A stretch of 59,507 nt of DNA from Acaryochloridaceae cyanobacterium SU_2_1 (GCA_012030735.1 JAAUUW010000002.1:1-59507), one strand, 5' to 3'; shown: positions 47,729-58,863, numbered from the stretch's first letter. The notes: a model not told the origin generated them from the letters alone. Numbers and translations: made by a program.

Positions 47729-49148
47729 ATGTCTGCGGATGCTGCTTCAGAGAAATATCGTTTAGAAACAGATAGTATGGGCGCGATTGAGGTGCCTTGC
47801 GATCGCTACTGGGGTGCCCAAACCCAGCGATCCGCTGCGCTATTTCGCCATTGGTGATGAGCAGATGCCCCGCCCCATGATTCGCGCCTTAGGTCTCATC
47901 AAGCAAGCCGCCGCCCTTGTTAATCACGACCTCGGCCTTCTGCCTGCTGAGTTAACCCCAGCCTTACTTCAAGCTGCCCTAGAGGTGATCGAAGGCGACC
48001 TCGATGACCATTTCCCCTTACGAATTTGGCAAACTGGTAGCGGCACTCAAACCAACATGAATGCCAATGAGGTGATTGCCAATCGGGCCATTGAATTAGT
48101 GGGCGGCAGTCTGGGCAGCAAAACCCCCTTTCACCCCAATGATCATGTCAATCTGTCCCAATCCTCTAATGATGTCTTTCCCACCGCAATGCATATTGCT
48201 GCTGTAGAGGAAATTCACCATCGATTGCTGCCCCAAGTTCGTCAATTAAAAGACTCTCTAGCCGCCAAGGCCCAAGAATTTGACCCCATTGTCAAAATTG
48301 GGCGCACCCATTTAATGGATGCCGTCCCCTTAACCTTGGGGCAAGAGTTTTCGGGTTATGTGGCGCAACTCGACCATAATATAGAGCGCCTCCACAATAG
48401 CTTGCCCCATCTCTACGAATTGGCTCTGGGGGGCACTGCCGTGGGTACGGGTTTGAATACTCATCCTGACTTTGCTGTAGCAGTGGCGGCCCAACTAGCA
48501 GCCTTAACCCAGCTTCCCTTTAAAACTGCTGCCAATAAATTTGCTGCCTTGGCCAGCCATGATGTCTTGGTGCTCCTCAGTGGGGTCCTCAAAACCTTAG
48601 CCGTGAGCCTGATGAAAATTGCCAATGATTTGCGGTGGCTGGGTTCAGGCCCCAGATGTGGACTGGGAGAATTATCCTTGCCGGCCAATGAGCCGGGCTC
48701 TTCGATTATGCCGGGCAAGGTCAATCCCACCCAATGTGAAGCGATGACCATGGTTTGTGTGCAAGTAATGGGCAATGATGCTGCCGTAAGTTTTGCGGGT
48801 AGTCAGGGTAACCTAGAGCTGAACGTGTTTAAGCCAGTAATCATTCATAATCTCCTGCAGTCGATTGGTTTGCTCACCGATGCCTGTGGGGCCTTTAGGG
48901 ATTACTTAGTGGTAGGTATAGAGCCGAATCTCCCACAAATTCAAACCTATCTGGAACGCTCTTTGATGTTAGTCACTGCCCTCACTCCTGAGATTGGCTA
49001 TGACCGAGCCGCTCAGGTGGCAAAACAAGCCCATCAAACCGGACAGACCTTACGGCAGACCTGCATTGATCTAGGATTTCTGACGCCAGAAGCCTTTGAT
49101 CGCTGTGTTCAACCCGCTCAAATGACTCGGCCCATTGCTCAACAGTAA
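47729..49148 (+). CDS. fumC: Fumarate hydratase class II, frameshifted near its start
   Basis: Interconverts fumarate and malate in the TCA cycle. The true start is ATG 47729 ([20 protein letters not shown]). A single extra base near 47835 breaks the frame after TQRS, and the remaining 450 residues follow. About 472 residues in all. Key blocks are [12 protein letters not shown], the [14 protein letters not shown] segment and the signature [15 protein letters not shown]. No membrane or signal features. Confidence 0.9.
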
Positions 49149-49223
49149 TCTCCCAATCATAATCTCCCCAGGGTCATGACCCCAGGGTCATCTTGCTTTT
49201 CTCCTTCCTCATGGAATAACACT

Positions 49224-49844
49224 ATGGCTTCCTTACAAATTGCTTCTCGGCTGATTGCCAGCACGGTGATTGCCACTTCAGTTTTGCTCCCTTTCCAGGC
49301 TGTGGCCCAGCCGATTGTTGAAGAAGATCAACCGGCCGTACAAACCGCTAAAACTAGCCGGGACCAACGACAAACCCATCATGCCCAGGGATTGATTTTT
49401 GAAACTCCGATGGGGTTTTCAGAGGTCAAAAATCTTGGCAATAGCATGGTAGGGGTTGTGGCGCGCAAGGGAAATAAACAACTGCGGATCCGCTTGGGGG
49501 CACTCGATACAGGTCTATTAGACGTGCTGAGCATGGATGATTCTGAACTGTTGGGCTATGTGAAGCAGACGATGTTAGGCATTAATGCCCCTGCTCAGCA
49601 ATTTCATGAGCGGGAATTTCTGGACCAAACTTTAACAGGAGAGCTGCATTTTAAGCGCACCAGTCGTGGCTTCACCGCCATGGAGATTTATTTGGTGCCC
49701 TTGCCCGATGGACGGCAGCTGATTGTCGCCTTAGAGGCAGACCCAGATTTGCCCCTCGCTCAAGTAGACTATGCCTTTCAAACGATGGCTAGTTCGCTGC
49801 GTGAAGATCCAGAACTGCAAAAGAAGAAAAAGGCTAAGAAATAA
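49224..49844 (+). CDS. Hypothetical exported protein
   Basis: About 206 residues from ATG 49224, which follows the fumC stop by 75 bases and starts a signal peptide ending AVAQ. The mature part (GLIFETPMGFSEVKNLGNSM, LLGYVKQTMLGINAPAQ) looks like a small mixed fold. The tail is lysine-rich (KKKKAKK). I recognise no family. A short direct repeat (CCCCAGGGTCAT, 49167-49178 and 49180-49191) sits just upstream. Confidence 0.65.
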   Translation: MASLQIASRLIASTVIATSVLLPFQAVAQPIVEEDQPAVQTAKTSRDQRQTHHAQGLIFETPMGFSEVKNLGNSMVGVVARKGNKQLRIRLGALDTGLLDVLSMDDSELLGYVKQTMLGINAPAQQFHEREFLDQTLTGELHFKRTSRGFTAMEIYLVPLPDGRQLIVALEADPDLPLAQVDYAFQTMASSLREDPELQKKKKAKK

Positions 49845-49860
49845 AACCTCCCTCGTGAAC

Positions 49861-51060
49861 TTATGCCAAGCTGTTTCGCGCTCCCCAGGCATCTTGGGGG
49901 ATAAAGTTGCGATCGCAGGCAATAGCGGCCACGGGTTCTGTCAACAAAAACTTGCCCGTCTCGATCCAGTCCTTCAGTTCTAAGGCAACTTGGCGAGCTA
50001 AGGCCATACTGGCAAGGGGCGCGGTGCGGACCTTGGTATTTTCTACCTGAATATAGCCAGACTTAAGTTGGGCATAGCTGACCAACCCAAAGGTGGGGCG
50101 CACTCGCCGGGGAATGGAAAAGTCAATAATGGGGGCCACCAAATCATGATCGCCAACAGCACAATAGCGCACCACGGCTTCATCTAAAACGGGTAAAGGG
50201 ACCCCTACCCCCAACATCAGAGAGGGACCATATTGCTTAAAATAACAGCCCCGCACCCATTGGGGCTGCATTTGCTTAGCATCACCAATCAGCGCTAGGG
50301 TGGCAGCCGGCCCAATGGGTGTCTCATTGGGCAACCGTTTTTGCAGCGGAAAATGTTGGGTGCCTTCCCAAGTGACATAGCCAACTCCACCCCCCAAAAA
50401 GACGCGAGTGCCAATGCCCACTAGCCGCAGATGGGGATCGTTCAACAAGGGCGATAAGGCACCTGGATTGGCATAGACTGCATTTCCCAATCGGGGTTGC
50501 AAGGGGCCAAGGTAAGTATAGAGCGGCTGTTCACCCCCATTGATACCCACAATAAAGTTCTGATAGAGATTACGCGGGTTAAACAGATAAAATTGGTTAA
50601 TCGTATCCTTGGTGATCAAGGTATCCAAGGAGGCCCGCGGATAGCAATCCGTCATTTGTCCCAAGGCCCGCAAGTGAACCGCCTTGCCGCCAATAAGATC
50701 CTCAATCACATGGCCGCCCCCATGCTCTAGGGTGTCATCGCCTTCGGACAGCTCGCTGGGTCGTTTGCGCTCGATGGTTTGGGATGCGCCTAAATAGAGA
50801 TCGACCGCGCCAAATCCAGAATAGGCCGGTACGCCGTCTAGCCAGCATTCTCGAATTTTGATGGGCGGATCGGTATGCCCTAAATTGAGAATGGCCCCCG
50901 AGGACTCCATTGGCTCAAAGGTCCCGGTGGTGATCACGTCCACCGTCTTGGCGACCTTCGCAATGCCCAATTCGGCAACCTGTTGTTTTACTTCTTCTAG
51001 GGTGGAAACAACCGCAGAGCCCTGCTCAATTTTGTCGTTAATTTCAGCAATGGTACGCAT
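49861..51060 (-). CDS. Homocysteine biosynthesis protein (DUF39/HcyBio)
   Basis: A 399-residue protein of the DUF39 family, known from anaerobes and cyanobacteria as part of the sulfur transfer from sulfide to aspartate semialdehyde on the route to homocysteine. Blocks such as VDVITTGTFEPMESSGAIL, IKIRECWLDGVPAYSG, GGHVIEDLIGGKAVHL and GGGVGYVTWEGTQHF are typical. A partner with a NIL/ferredoxin domain is used in methanogens; none is adjacent here, although the divergent gene at 51322 is ferredoxin-fused. Confidence 0.88.
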   Translation of the reverse strand: MRTIAEINDKIEQGSAVVSTLEEVKQQVAELGIAKVAKTVDVITTGTFEPMESSGAILNLGHTDPPIKIRECWLDGVPAYSGFGAVDLYLGASQTIERKRPSELSEGDDTLEHGGGHVIEDLIGGKAVHLRALGQMTDCYPRASLDTLITKDTINQFYLFNPRNLYQNFIVGINGGEQPLYTYLGPLQPRLGNAVYANPGALSPLLNDPHLRLVGIGTRVFLGGGVGYVTWEGTQHFPLQKRLPNETPIGPAATLALIGDAKQMQPQWVRGCYFKQYGPSLMLGVGVPLPVLDEAVVRYCAVGDHDLVAPIIDFSIPRRVRPTFGLVSYAQLKSGYIQVENTKVRTAPLASMALARQVALELKDWIETGKFLLTEPVAAIACDRNFIPQDAWGARNSLA

Positions 51061-51321
51061 AGGGGTCTTAAGCCTTGCCCAGTCTCAGGCACAACATAAA
51101 TTCGGCATCATAAATTCTTCGGCAATAGATCGGTGGGTTGGTGTGAGGGGCCGCTGGTGCAATTCTCTGGGTGATTTTCCGCTAGGCCAGTGTAACAGCC
51201 TCTTGCACTATAACAACTTCAGGTCTATTCCCTGACCGAGAGAGTAAGGATGCTCAGCCCCTTAGGGAAGCATCACGCTAGGCTAGAGATTAGCAAGGAT
51301 GTTCTACGGGAGAGAAGGACC
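51061..51321. promoter_or_regulatory. Divergent region between DUF39 and the MBL protein
   Basis: About 260 bases without a gene. I looked for an S-box/SAM-type riboswitch, which would fit a homocysteine gene, and did not recognise one. Confidence 0.35.
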
Positions 51322-52194
51322 ATGGCACGCATAGAACAACGGCGATCGCAAAATAGTCCTGGCAATTTCTATGTTGACGATAGTTGCATCGATTGTGATA
51401 CCTGTCGATGGATGGTACCAACGGTCTTTCACCGAGCTGGTGAGCAATCAGCAGTTCATCATCAGCCCACCCGAGAGAGTGAACGGTTCCAGGCATTGCA
51501 AGCCCTACTAGCCTGTCCCACTGCCTCCATTGGCAGCCTCGATAAACCCCAAGATATTCGCCAAGTCCAGCAGAGTTTTCCGACCCCAATTACCGCGAAT
51601 ATCTATCATTGCGGGTACCATTCGGCTAAATCCTTTGGGGCGGCTAGTTATTTCATTCGCCGCCCCGAGGGGAATATCCTCATTGATTCGCCGCGTTTTA
51701 CACCGCCCTTAGTGAAACAACTCGAAGCCCTGGGTGGTATTCATTACCTCTACCTCACCCATCGAGATGATGTGGCCGATCATGCCCAATTTCAAGCGCA
51801 TTTTGGCTGTCGTCGGATTTTGCACCAAGCTGATATCAACCGAGATACCCAAGGGATAGAATTGCCCTTGCAAGGCACAGAACCTTATTCGCTAGCAGAG
51901 GATCTGCTCATTATTCCCGTACCGGGCCATAGCCCAGGCCATACGGTCTTAGTCTATGACCATCAATATCTGTTTACTGGCGATCATTTGGCTTGGTCGG
52001 CAAAAACCAATAGTTTGACTGCTTTTCGCCGCTATTGTCATTCTTGGCCTGATCAAATTCAATCCATGCGTCAACTTTTGCAGTATGACTTCACATGGAT
52101 ATTGCCCGGTCATGGTCGGCGCTATCATGCTGACTCGGCCATCCTGCGCCATGAATTGCAAGCATGTATTGCGGCGATGGAAGCGGTTGCATAA
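51322..52194 (+). CDS. Ferredoxin-fused metallo-beta-lactamase-fold hydrolase
   Basis: About 290 residues from ATG 51322, with a GAGAAGGA site. Residues 15-62 form a ferredoxin-like domain with CIDCDTC and a later single Cys (LLACPTAS) that could hold a 3Fe or 4Fe cluster. An MBL-fold hydrolase follows with THRDDVADH (metal ligands), GHSPGH, GDH and ILPGHGRRY. Such ferredoxin-MBL fusions occur widely in cyanobacteria and plants. The substrate is unknown. Confidence 0.85.
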   Translation: MARIEQRRSQNSPGNFYVDDSCIDCDTCRWMVPTVFHRAGEQSAVHHQPTRESERFQALQALLACPTASIGSLDKPQDIRQVQQSFPTPITANIYHCGYHSAKSFGAASYFIRRPEGNILIDSPRFTPPLVKQLEALGGIHYLYLTHRDDVADHAQFQAHFGCRRILHQADINRDTQGIELPLQGTEPYSLAEDLLIIPVPGHSPGHTVLVYDHQYLFTGDHLAWSAKTNSLTAFRRYCHSWPDQIQSMRQLLQYDFTWILPGHGRRYHADSAILRHELQACIAAMEAVA

Positions 52195-52328
52195 ATCCCC
52201 AAGGCTTTGCTCGGGTCTGCGACCCAGGTTATTCACCCAGATCTTCTCTCCTTGGGGCATTGCGCCAACTTTTAACCAAGTTTTTCAATTCTTAAACCAG
52301 TTTAAGCAAGAAAGTTAGAAACAATAAA
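52195..52328. repeat. Inverted-repeat region between convergent genes
   Basis: CCCCAAGG (52197-52204) can pair with CCTTGGGG (52250-52257), with an inner GGGTC/GACCC hairpin near 52213-52225. This might end transcription from both sides of the convergent pair, but no T-run is present. Confidence 0.35.
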
Positions 52329-53102
52329 TCAGGCCCAGGTTGACGTCCCTAAATCGGGCGGTAGGTCTTGCCAGCGCCCTGGACCCACAGCTCGAAGGGC
52401 CTCAGACAAATTTAGATCTGCGGTGTAAAGGGCACGCCCCACAATCGCTCCTGTGACGCCCATGGCCTCCAGGGCTAATAAGTTGAGTAAGTCTGGAATC
52501 GAGCTAACCCCTCCCGAGGCAATCACTGGGATGGAGATCGCTGTTGCCATCTCTCGCAGCATGGGGATATTCGGGCCTTGGAGGGTTCCATCCCGCTGGA
52601 TATCGGTGTAGATAATTGCACTAGCCCCTGCTGCTACCATGCGTTGGGCTAAGTCCAGGGCTGAAATTTCTGAGGTTTCTAGCCAGCCTCGGGTTGCCAC
52701 CTTGCCAGCACGGGCATCAATTCCCACCAGAATCTGGCCTGGAAACTCTTGACAGAGAGTCTGAACTAATTCGGGCTCTTCAATGGCCACTGTTCCCAAA
52801 ATGGCCCGCTGCACCCCCAGCTCTAGAAGCTGGGCAACTCGGGTGCGATCTCGCAACCCCCCTCCCACTTGCACCGGAATATCGAGCGCCTCGACAATGG
52901 CAGCAATCGTCTTTAAGTTGACTGGCTGACCCGTCTTAGCCCCATCTAAATCCACCAGATGCAACCAGGAAGCCCCTTGCTGCTCCCAAGTCTGCGCTAC
53001 CTCAACCGGGTTTTCAGAAAAAATTTGAGATTGGTCGTAATCTCCTTGATAGAGTCGCACGCATCGACCATTCAACAGATCAATCGCCGGAATCACATCC
53101 AT
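52329..53102 (-). CDS. hisA: Phosphoribosylformimino-5-aminoimidazole carboxamide ribotide isomerase
   Basis: TIM-barrel isomerase of histidine synthesis that converts ProFAR to PRFAR. About 257 residues from ATG 53102, chosen because [10 protein letters not shown] is the family start and AAGGCG lies upstream. Catalytic Asp in IPAIDLL and Asp in [11 protein letters not shown], and phosphate-binding loops VQVGGGLRD and ASGGVSS. Alone on the - strand. Confidence 0.93.
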   Translation of the reverse strand: MDVIPAIDLLNGRCVRLYQGDYDQSQIFSENPVEVAQTWEQQGASWLHLVDLDGAKTGQPVNLKTIAAIVEALDIPVQVGGGLRDRTRVAQLLELGVQRAILGTVAIEEPELVQTLCQEFPGQILVGIDARAGKVATRGWLETSEISALDLAQRMVAAGASAIIYTDIQRDGTLQGPNIPMLREMATAISIPVIASGGVSSIPDLLNLLALEAMGVTGAIVGRALYTADLNLSEALRAVGPGRWQDLPPDLGTSTWA

Positions 53103-53270
53103 AAATCTATTCGCCTTGGAAACAACATCAGAGCCTGCCATCTAGGAGGCAATTTTATATCACAACGTCAAAGGATCTGGATCACCGGAACTTGAAAACT
53201 TTAGGTTAGTCTTAACAAATGGGTATGCTGATGCAAACAGACACTGTCAACACAAGAGAGATTGAGAACT

Positions 53271-53976
53271 ATGAGAACATTGAGGCTGAGACTAGGCAAG
53301 CATCGGTTACAGTGTCTTTGGGGCAGCCTTGCCGCCGCCTTATTATGTGCAGGGCCTGCTAGCGCTGCCGAGCAAATCATGTTTCGCTATGGTTCCATTG
53401 CCCGATCCATCCCCGTGAGTTCCTTGCGCCAACTCGCTAACACAGGCCAAGCCCCTTCAGATCTCCAGGTTTATTTAGATCTAGCCGGACAAGATCCTCA
53501 ATCTGTGCGCCAAATCTTAACCCGTCCCTTTGCTGTTAAGGCAAACCAAGTCGATCAACTCCTCAATAGCCCCTTCGGAGATGTTGTCCTCGGCAAAGTT
53601 GGAGAAATTATCCGTACCCCTGCCAATCGCTCCAATCGCGAAGCGATTCGCTCAGCCTTAGTTTTAGATGCTAGCCAAGATGGCCAAGTCACCTTGATCG
53701 ACACCTTAGAAAAATACCCCACCGCCACAGTAGAAGTTGGATGGTGAACGCTTGTTAGAAGCCTATCAACAATATGGTCCTCTGATTGCCAAGGGACGCC
53801 AAATCGCCCCTGCCTTAGAAGCCGCTAGCCCGCTACTCAAAGAGGCAGGTCCCTTATTGCAAGAAGCAGGCCCCATATTACAAGATGCGCAGCCTTACTT
53901 GCAGCGAGTTCAACCCTTGATTGAGGAGTCGGGCATTCTTGATATTCTTTCGGAAACCCTGGGATCTTTTTTCTAG
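53271..53976 (+). CDS. Exported DUF1400-domain protein without hydrolase domain, frameshifted
   Basis: About 234 residues from ATG 53271. Signal peptide ending ASAAEQ. The MFRYGSIARSIPVSSL and LTRPFAVKANQVDQLLNSPF blocks belong to the DUF1400 region that usually precedes an alpha/beta hydrolase in cyanobacteria. Here the protein ends after a helical repeat tail (LLKEAGPLLQEAGPILQDAQ) and lacks the hydrolase. One G too many near 53739 breaks the frame (TVEV, then DGERLLEAY). Confidence 0.7.
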
Positions 53977-54585
53977 TCAGATCTCATTGCTCAACTTAGA
54001 GAGACTAGGGATTTAGCAGGATTTCAAGCAGCAGTAATCGCTTGAAAAGCAGCGAGGCCCTGCCGTTGTTTGGTGCCATTGATTTACCCCATTCACTCGT
54101 TGCACTGGTTTCGCCACTGCCTATTCTCGTGCCTACCTTAATCGGGTCACGATGCCCTTCAGCTCAATTGTTGATTAACTGGAGTTTAGACAAAATCAAT
54201 ATCTAGTCAGCAGTAATCTGCCTAACTTGTAGATTGGTGCGCTCCATTCAAGGAGATAGCGGATATACCAGTCTAGGGGACACTGCGCCGTTGAAGGTTT
54301 GGGTATTGGCAAGAGAGGAAGAATGCTAACAGATTGCATCTTTACAATCCACAAAATAGGGCTACAGTTGTAATCTTACTGAGATCACAGCTCTGTAATC
54401 TTTCAAGCGTTTTGTACTGGGCTGGAGCATGGCCAATTTGGACAGTGCTGATCCTAAAAATCTAAAGGATTATGAACCTTACATCTGGTGAACTACCGGG
54501 AGCAGAAAACTGATATTTTTCATATCATCCAAGTAACAGCGGTAGTTGGTGCTACTGTGCGATCGCATTTAGCTGCTCACCCCAA
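53977..54585. other. Gene-free spacer of about 600 bases
   Basis: No open frame resembles a protein and no RNA gene is recognised. One HIP1 octamer lies near 54555. Confidence 0.35.
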
Positions 54586-55002
54586 ATGATCCATCGCTCC
54601 AGCTCTGAGACCAATAGTTACGAAATTCTCTGCCTAGAACATCAGGGTCAGTATCTCTATGCTGAAGTGATTCAGGTAGTTGCCATGCGGCAGCGCTACT
54701 GGGTGAGGCCCCTCTTGCTGAGGATTGACCAACCCACCACTGCTGATCACCCCGACTATCCGGCGGTGCAATCCCTGACTCACGACCTAAAATCTGCTTC
54801 TGATCTAGTCTGGCCCCAACTGTTTTTTCGCCCGACCTTGGATACAGAGCTACTGCCCTTGATTTCGCAAATCCAGAGAGACAAAGCATCAGAAGTCGGT
54901 GACTCAGAGGCAGCGGCAGAGTGCGATCGCCAAGCCAAGCAGGCCCTTCGTCAATTGATTGAGCAGGTTTGGCAAGCCTTTCCCGAAGCGTTCTCCACCT
55001 AG
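54586..55002 (+). CDS. Hypothetical cyanobacterial protein
   Basis: 138 residues from ATG 54586, no signal peptide or membrane helix. N-terminal half looks beta-rich (YEILCLEHQGQYLYAEVIQV, RYWVRPLLLR), C-terminal half helical with a final QVWQAFPEAF. The composition is coding-like. I do not know the function. Confidence 0.66.
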   Translation: MIHRSSSETNSYEILCLEHQGQYLYAEVIQVVAMRQRYWVRPLLLRIDQPTTADHPDYPAVQSLTHDLKSASDLVWPQLFFRPTLDTELLPLISQIQRDKASEVGDSEAAAECDRQAKQALRQLIEQVWQAFPEAFST

Positions 55003-55333
55003 GGTCTGGGGCTAGAGTCTGGAGCTGGCTTTGAGGGCAAAGGAAGGGACAGACTAACCGGGAATCATCTCTATTCGGTAATCCCTCTAAGCTTTGCACC
55101 GCCTCAACCGAGGAAAAGCCTAAACTTAAAACAAAGAAAGGATCTCTATCAAAGCTCTACGCCCATGCTTACAATGATGATCATAAAAGGATCACCAAAG
55201 ACAGAATGGGCAATGATCATGGGCTGAAGACTCAGGCTTTGGTATTCGAGCTTTGCTCTAAAGGCAGATCTATCGGAGTCCTTGCTCGCCCATTGCCTTG
55301 AGATCGTTCTAACCTAAGCAGCGTTCAATACGG
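55003..55333. other. Spacer before the DUF1517 gene
   Basis: About 330 bases with no credible gene; the long - strand frame here (54569-55099) is a shadow of the 54586 gene. It probably contains the promoter of 55334. Confidence 0.35.
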
Positions 55334-56309
55334 ATGATGAATATAAAACGAACATCCATTTTTAAGTTTTTCTCGCGCGCCCTAATCGCCATTACCCTGG
55401 TCGGCGTTCTTATCCTCAGTAGCGGTGACACAGCCCTAGCTGCCCGCACAGGAGGCCGGCGATCGGAGGGCAGTTTTCGCCGCTCCGTGCCTTCCCGCAG
55501 CTATCGCAGTGCGCCTTCGCGGAGCTATTCCAGAGGCCCTAGCAGTTATTATCGTGGGCCTAGTGGGGGGCTTTGGCTTTCCCTTCCTGATCCCGTTTTT
55601 CGGGGTTGGTGGGGGCTTTGGTAGCCTCTTTTCCATTCTGATTTTTATTGCTGTCGCCAATTTCTTGGTATCCAGCTTCCGCAATATTGCTGGAGAAGGT
55701 GGGATTAACCTAGGGGGCAATAGTGATCAAAATTCGGCAAACCCCACTGTTACCCTGAATAAAATTCAAGTGGGTCTATTAGCAGAGGCCCGGGGCCTCA
55801 AGGCCGACTTAGATCGGATTGCCCAGTCTGGGGATACCGGTTCAACGGCAGGCTTAGTTAAGGTTCTACAAGAGACAAACTTGGCCTTGCTCAGGCATCC
55901 AGAATATTGGGTCTATGCCAGTATCAGTTCTGAGAAAACTGGGTTGGTGTCTGCTGAGCCTAAATTCAACCGTTTGGCTCTGACGGAACGGAGCAAGTTC
56001 CAGGCCGAAACCCTGTCCAATGTGAAGCAGCAACTGCAACAGGCCGCCTCTGGTGCCTTAACCAAAACAGCGGAGCACCAAGCGCCGGGTGAATATATTG
56101 TGGTCACCTTGATTGTGGCTTCCCAAGGCCAGCTAACCCTGCCTGACATAAAATCTGATCAGGATTTACAGAAAGCGCTCAACCAAGTTGGCGCAGTGTC
56201 TAGTGATCAACTCCTTGCCTTAGAGGTGTTATGGACTCCCCAAGCTGAATCCGATACCTTGAGTGGAGATGATTTGCTCGCTGCCTATCCTGATCTGAAG
56301 ATGATTTAG
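55334..56309 (+). CDS. DUF1517 membrane protein, frameshifted
   Basis: About 324 residues. An N-terminal signal-anchor (residues 15-37, RALIAITLVGVLILS) is followed by a Ser/Arg/Tyr-rich repeat (SYRSAPSRSYSRGPSSYY), a glycine-rich membrane helix (FGVGGGFGSLFSILIFIAV) and the DUF1517 domain (LNKIQVGLLAEARGLKADLD, LALLRHPEYWVYASI, GEYIVVTLIVASQG). One G too many in a G6 run near 55565 breaks the frame. Related proteins occur in plant chloroplasts. Function unknown. Confidence 0.78.
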
Positions 56310-56338
56310 AAGCCCTTGATGCCAATGCCCGCTGCGAT

Positions 56339-57034
56339 ATGTATGCCCTGAGCTTGAATACAACCAGTTCGGTTCTGTGCCTGGGCATGGCCGATTGGCC
56401 AAGGGAACAGACCAATCTAGCCTCTGCAGGTTCAGTCCAAGCCTTGGGCAGCTATCGCATCCAAACTTGGGATTTAGGCAGAGAGTTATCTCATTATTTG
56501 CATCAATATCTCGCGACCTTTCTTGCCCCTCAAGGTTGGTCAGATCTTAGCTGGTTAGCCGTTGCCTATGGTCCTGGTAGCTATACGGGCACTCGCATTG
56601 GCCTGGTTACGGCCCGCATCCTAGCCCAACAGTTAGAGATTCCTTTGTTTGGTATCTCCACCCTGGCGGCAATTGCCCAAGCCTATGCAAAGGAATCAAC
56701 CCTACTGGATTCGAAGGTTCTGATTGCTGTTGAGATGCCTGCTCAGCGAGGCTCTGTTTATGGTGGACTCTATCGATGGCATCCAGAAGGGCAAGGTTTA
56801 AGCTGCGATCGCACCGATCAATGCCTGACAATTGCAAGCTGGGAAGAACAGTTAGCCGCGCAAACCACCGATACTCACCGTATTAGAGAGGGGTCAGCCG
56901 TTAGTCAAGAGAATATTAAGCAAGAGAATATCGATCAAAAGAATATTGGTCGGGCCTTGCTCACCCTGGCTCATCAGCAATGGCAACAGGGTAATCGTCC
57001 CCCTTGGCAAGATATTTTGCCCAATTACGGCTAG
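56339..57034 (+). CDS. tsaB: tRNA threonylcarbamoyladenosine biosynthesis protein TsaB
   Basis: 231 residues, actin-like fold of the Kae1/TsaD family. TsaB scaffolds TsaD in the t6A37 modification of tRNAs. The family motif GPGSYTGTRIGLVTARIL is at residues about 80-97, after MYALSLNTTSSVLCLG. The C-terminal part is variable, with a repeat of QENI/QKNI. It is 29 bases after the DUF1517 gene. Confidence 0.88.
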   Translation: MYALSLNTTSSVLCLGMADWPREQTNLASAGSVQALGSYRIQTWDLGRELSHYLHQYLATFLAPQGWSDLSWLAVAYGPGSYTGTRIGLVTARILAQQLEIPLFGISTLAAIAQAYAKESTLLDSKVLIAVEMPAQRGSVYGGLYRWHPEGQGLSCDRTDQCLTIASWEEQLAAQTTDTHRIREGSAVSQENIKQENIDQKNIGRALLTLAHQQWQQGNRPPWQDILPNYG

Positions 57035-57047
57035 ATTAGTATCCCCA

Positions 57048-58863
57048 TTACTCTTCAGTTTTGGTTTCTGGGGTTTCAGGCTTAGTTTTTAACTCTTCGG
57101 GATGGCTGGGTGGAATGCCCTCAACACTAACGAGCGTTTCTAAGACCGCCTTGACAATGGGTGCAGCAGTCGTTGAGCCATAGGCGTTGTCGCCCTTTGG
57201 CTCATCCACAACCGCCAAGACAATATATCGGGGTGACTCTAAGGGAAAAGAAGCCACAAAGCTGGTAATCCGAGCATTCGTATAGGTGCCATCCCCAGCC
57301 TTTTGAGCTGTGCCCGTTTTGCCACCAAGCCGATACCCAGGTATTTGTGCTGGTTTCCCGGTCCCCTTCTCCACCACATTTCCCATCATCAATCGCACTT
57401 GAGCAGCAGTCTTCTCCGAAAAAATCCGCCGGGGTTGAATTAAATTAAGACTTTTGACTTTCTTGCCCTCTGGGTTATATAGACCTTCCACCACATGAGG
57501 GGTGACTAGCTGACCACCATTGGCGATCGCAGCATGTAATTGGGCCATTTGGAGCGGTGTCACGGAAAAACCCTGACCAAAGGCAGCCGTTGCCAACTCA
57601 ATGGGGTAGTCAACAAACTGCTCCCTAGTCTTGAAATGACCGGGTGTTTCGAAGGGTAGGTCTGTGCCTGTAATCTGACCAATGCCAACTTTTTCGAGAT
57701 AGTCAAAGTAAACCCCCGGCTTCAGGGTTTTCATGACATGAACCATCCCCACATTACTGGAATATTCTAAAATCTCGCTAATATTCAGGGGGCCATGAGC
57801 GGAGCGATCAGCATTATTAATCGGCCAGCCCCCCACAGAAATGGAGCCACCGTCATTAAACACACTATTGGGTGCAATGCTGCCAGTCTCTAGCGCGATC
57901 GCAACATTAATGGGCTTAAAGGTTGACCCCGGCTCATATAAATCTGAAACAGCCCAATTTTTAAATGTCTCGGCATCCTTGACCTCAAAATACCGCTCCG
58001 GCTCAAAGGATGGCTCCGACACCAAACTCAACAAAGACCCATCTTTCACATCCATCACCATCACGGTACCCCGCTTGGCCTGAAACTGATTCATGGTCTT
58101 TTGTAGGGCTTGACGAGCAGACCGCTGCAATCTTGTGTCTAGGGTAACCTGCAAAGTGAGTTTATTGGCATTCAGCGCTTCCAAGGGAAATCGATCCGGT
58201 AGCACCTTACCCCGGGCATCGTGAGACACCACCAATGGGTCCAGTTGCTCTTCCAAAAACGGCTGCTGACTATATTCCAGACCAGCTTGACCTTTACTAT
58301 CGGCATTGACATAACCCACCACCGTAGAGGTCAAGTCCCCCTGGGGATAGACTCGCTGCCATTCCTTTGTAATTTCCAACCCATCCATCTGCAAGGGTTC
58401 AATCTTGGCAGCATCCTCCTCCGACAAATAAGCCACCGGAATGCCGGTGTCTGCTGTTTGCCATAGCTTGATCAGATTCTCAGCAGGCTGATTTACAATC
58501 GGTGCCAAGGATTGAGCGATCTGATCGGATGGTTTGAAAACTGGATGGGATGAGCAAATAGCCGAAAACCGGTTCATCCTTGGCCAGAATATTGCCCTGG
58601 CGATCAGCAATGGGATATCGATAGGTGCGCGCAGAGAGGGGGGCAAGTTGCTGCTTGCGAGCTTGAGCCTTCAAAAAAGGGGCTGCAGCAACCTGTAAAT
58701 AGGCTAATCGAACAGCCAGCCCCACTTGGCTACCCAGCAGAACCAGACAGACCAGCAACAGCCTAAATCGATAATTGATAATCTTATCGGGACTTTTAGC
58801 TTTGATGCGAGCTTTAATGGCTGAGCGGCGATTTTGAGTAGAAGTAGGGGGCGGGGTGGGCAT
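57048..58863 (-). CDS. ftsI: Peptidoglycan D,D-transpeptidase FtsI (PBP2/PBP3 type), frameshifted twice
   Basis: Septal cross-linking enzyme. About 605 residues after repair. One N-terminal membrane helix (residues about 32-55) follows a basic tail. The pedestal and transpeptidase domain hold the catalytic serine in EPGSTFKPI, the SSN motif in EYSSNVGMV and KTG in GGKTGTAQK. Two T-run deletions, near 58566 and 58538, split the frame at residues about 100-110. Repair gives EPVFRLFAHP and then FKPSDQIAQSL as in homologues. It lies 12 bases downstream of the FtsL-like gene. Confidence 0.9.

Noticed and set aside
47514-47765. 83-codon frame before fumC
   Set aside because: It overlaps the true fumC start at 47729 in another frame and looks random.
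54569-55099. 176-codon - strand frame
   Set aside because: Shadow of the 54586 gene; repeats and composition reflect the opposite strand.
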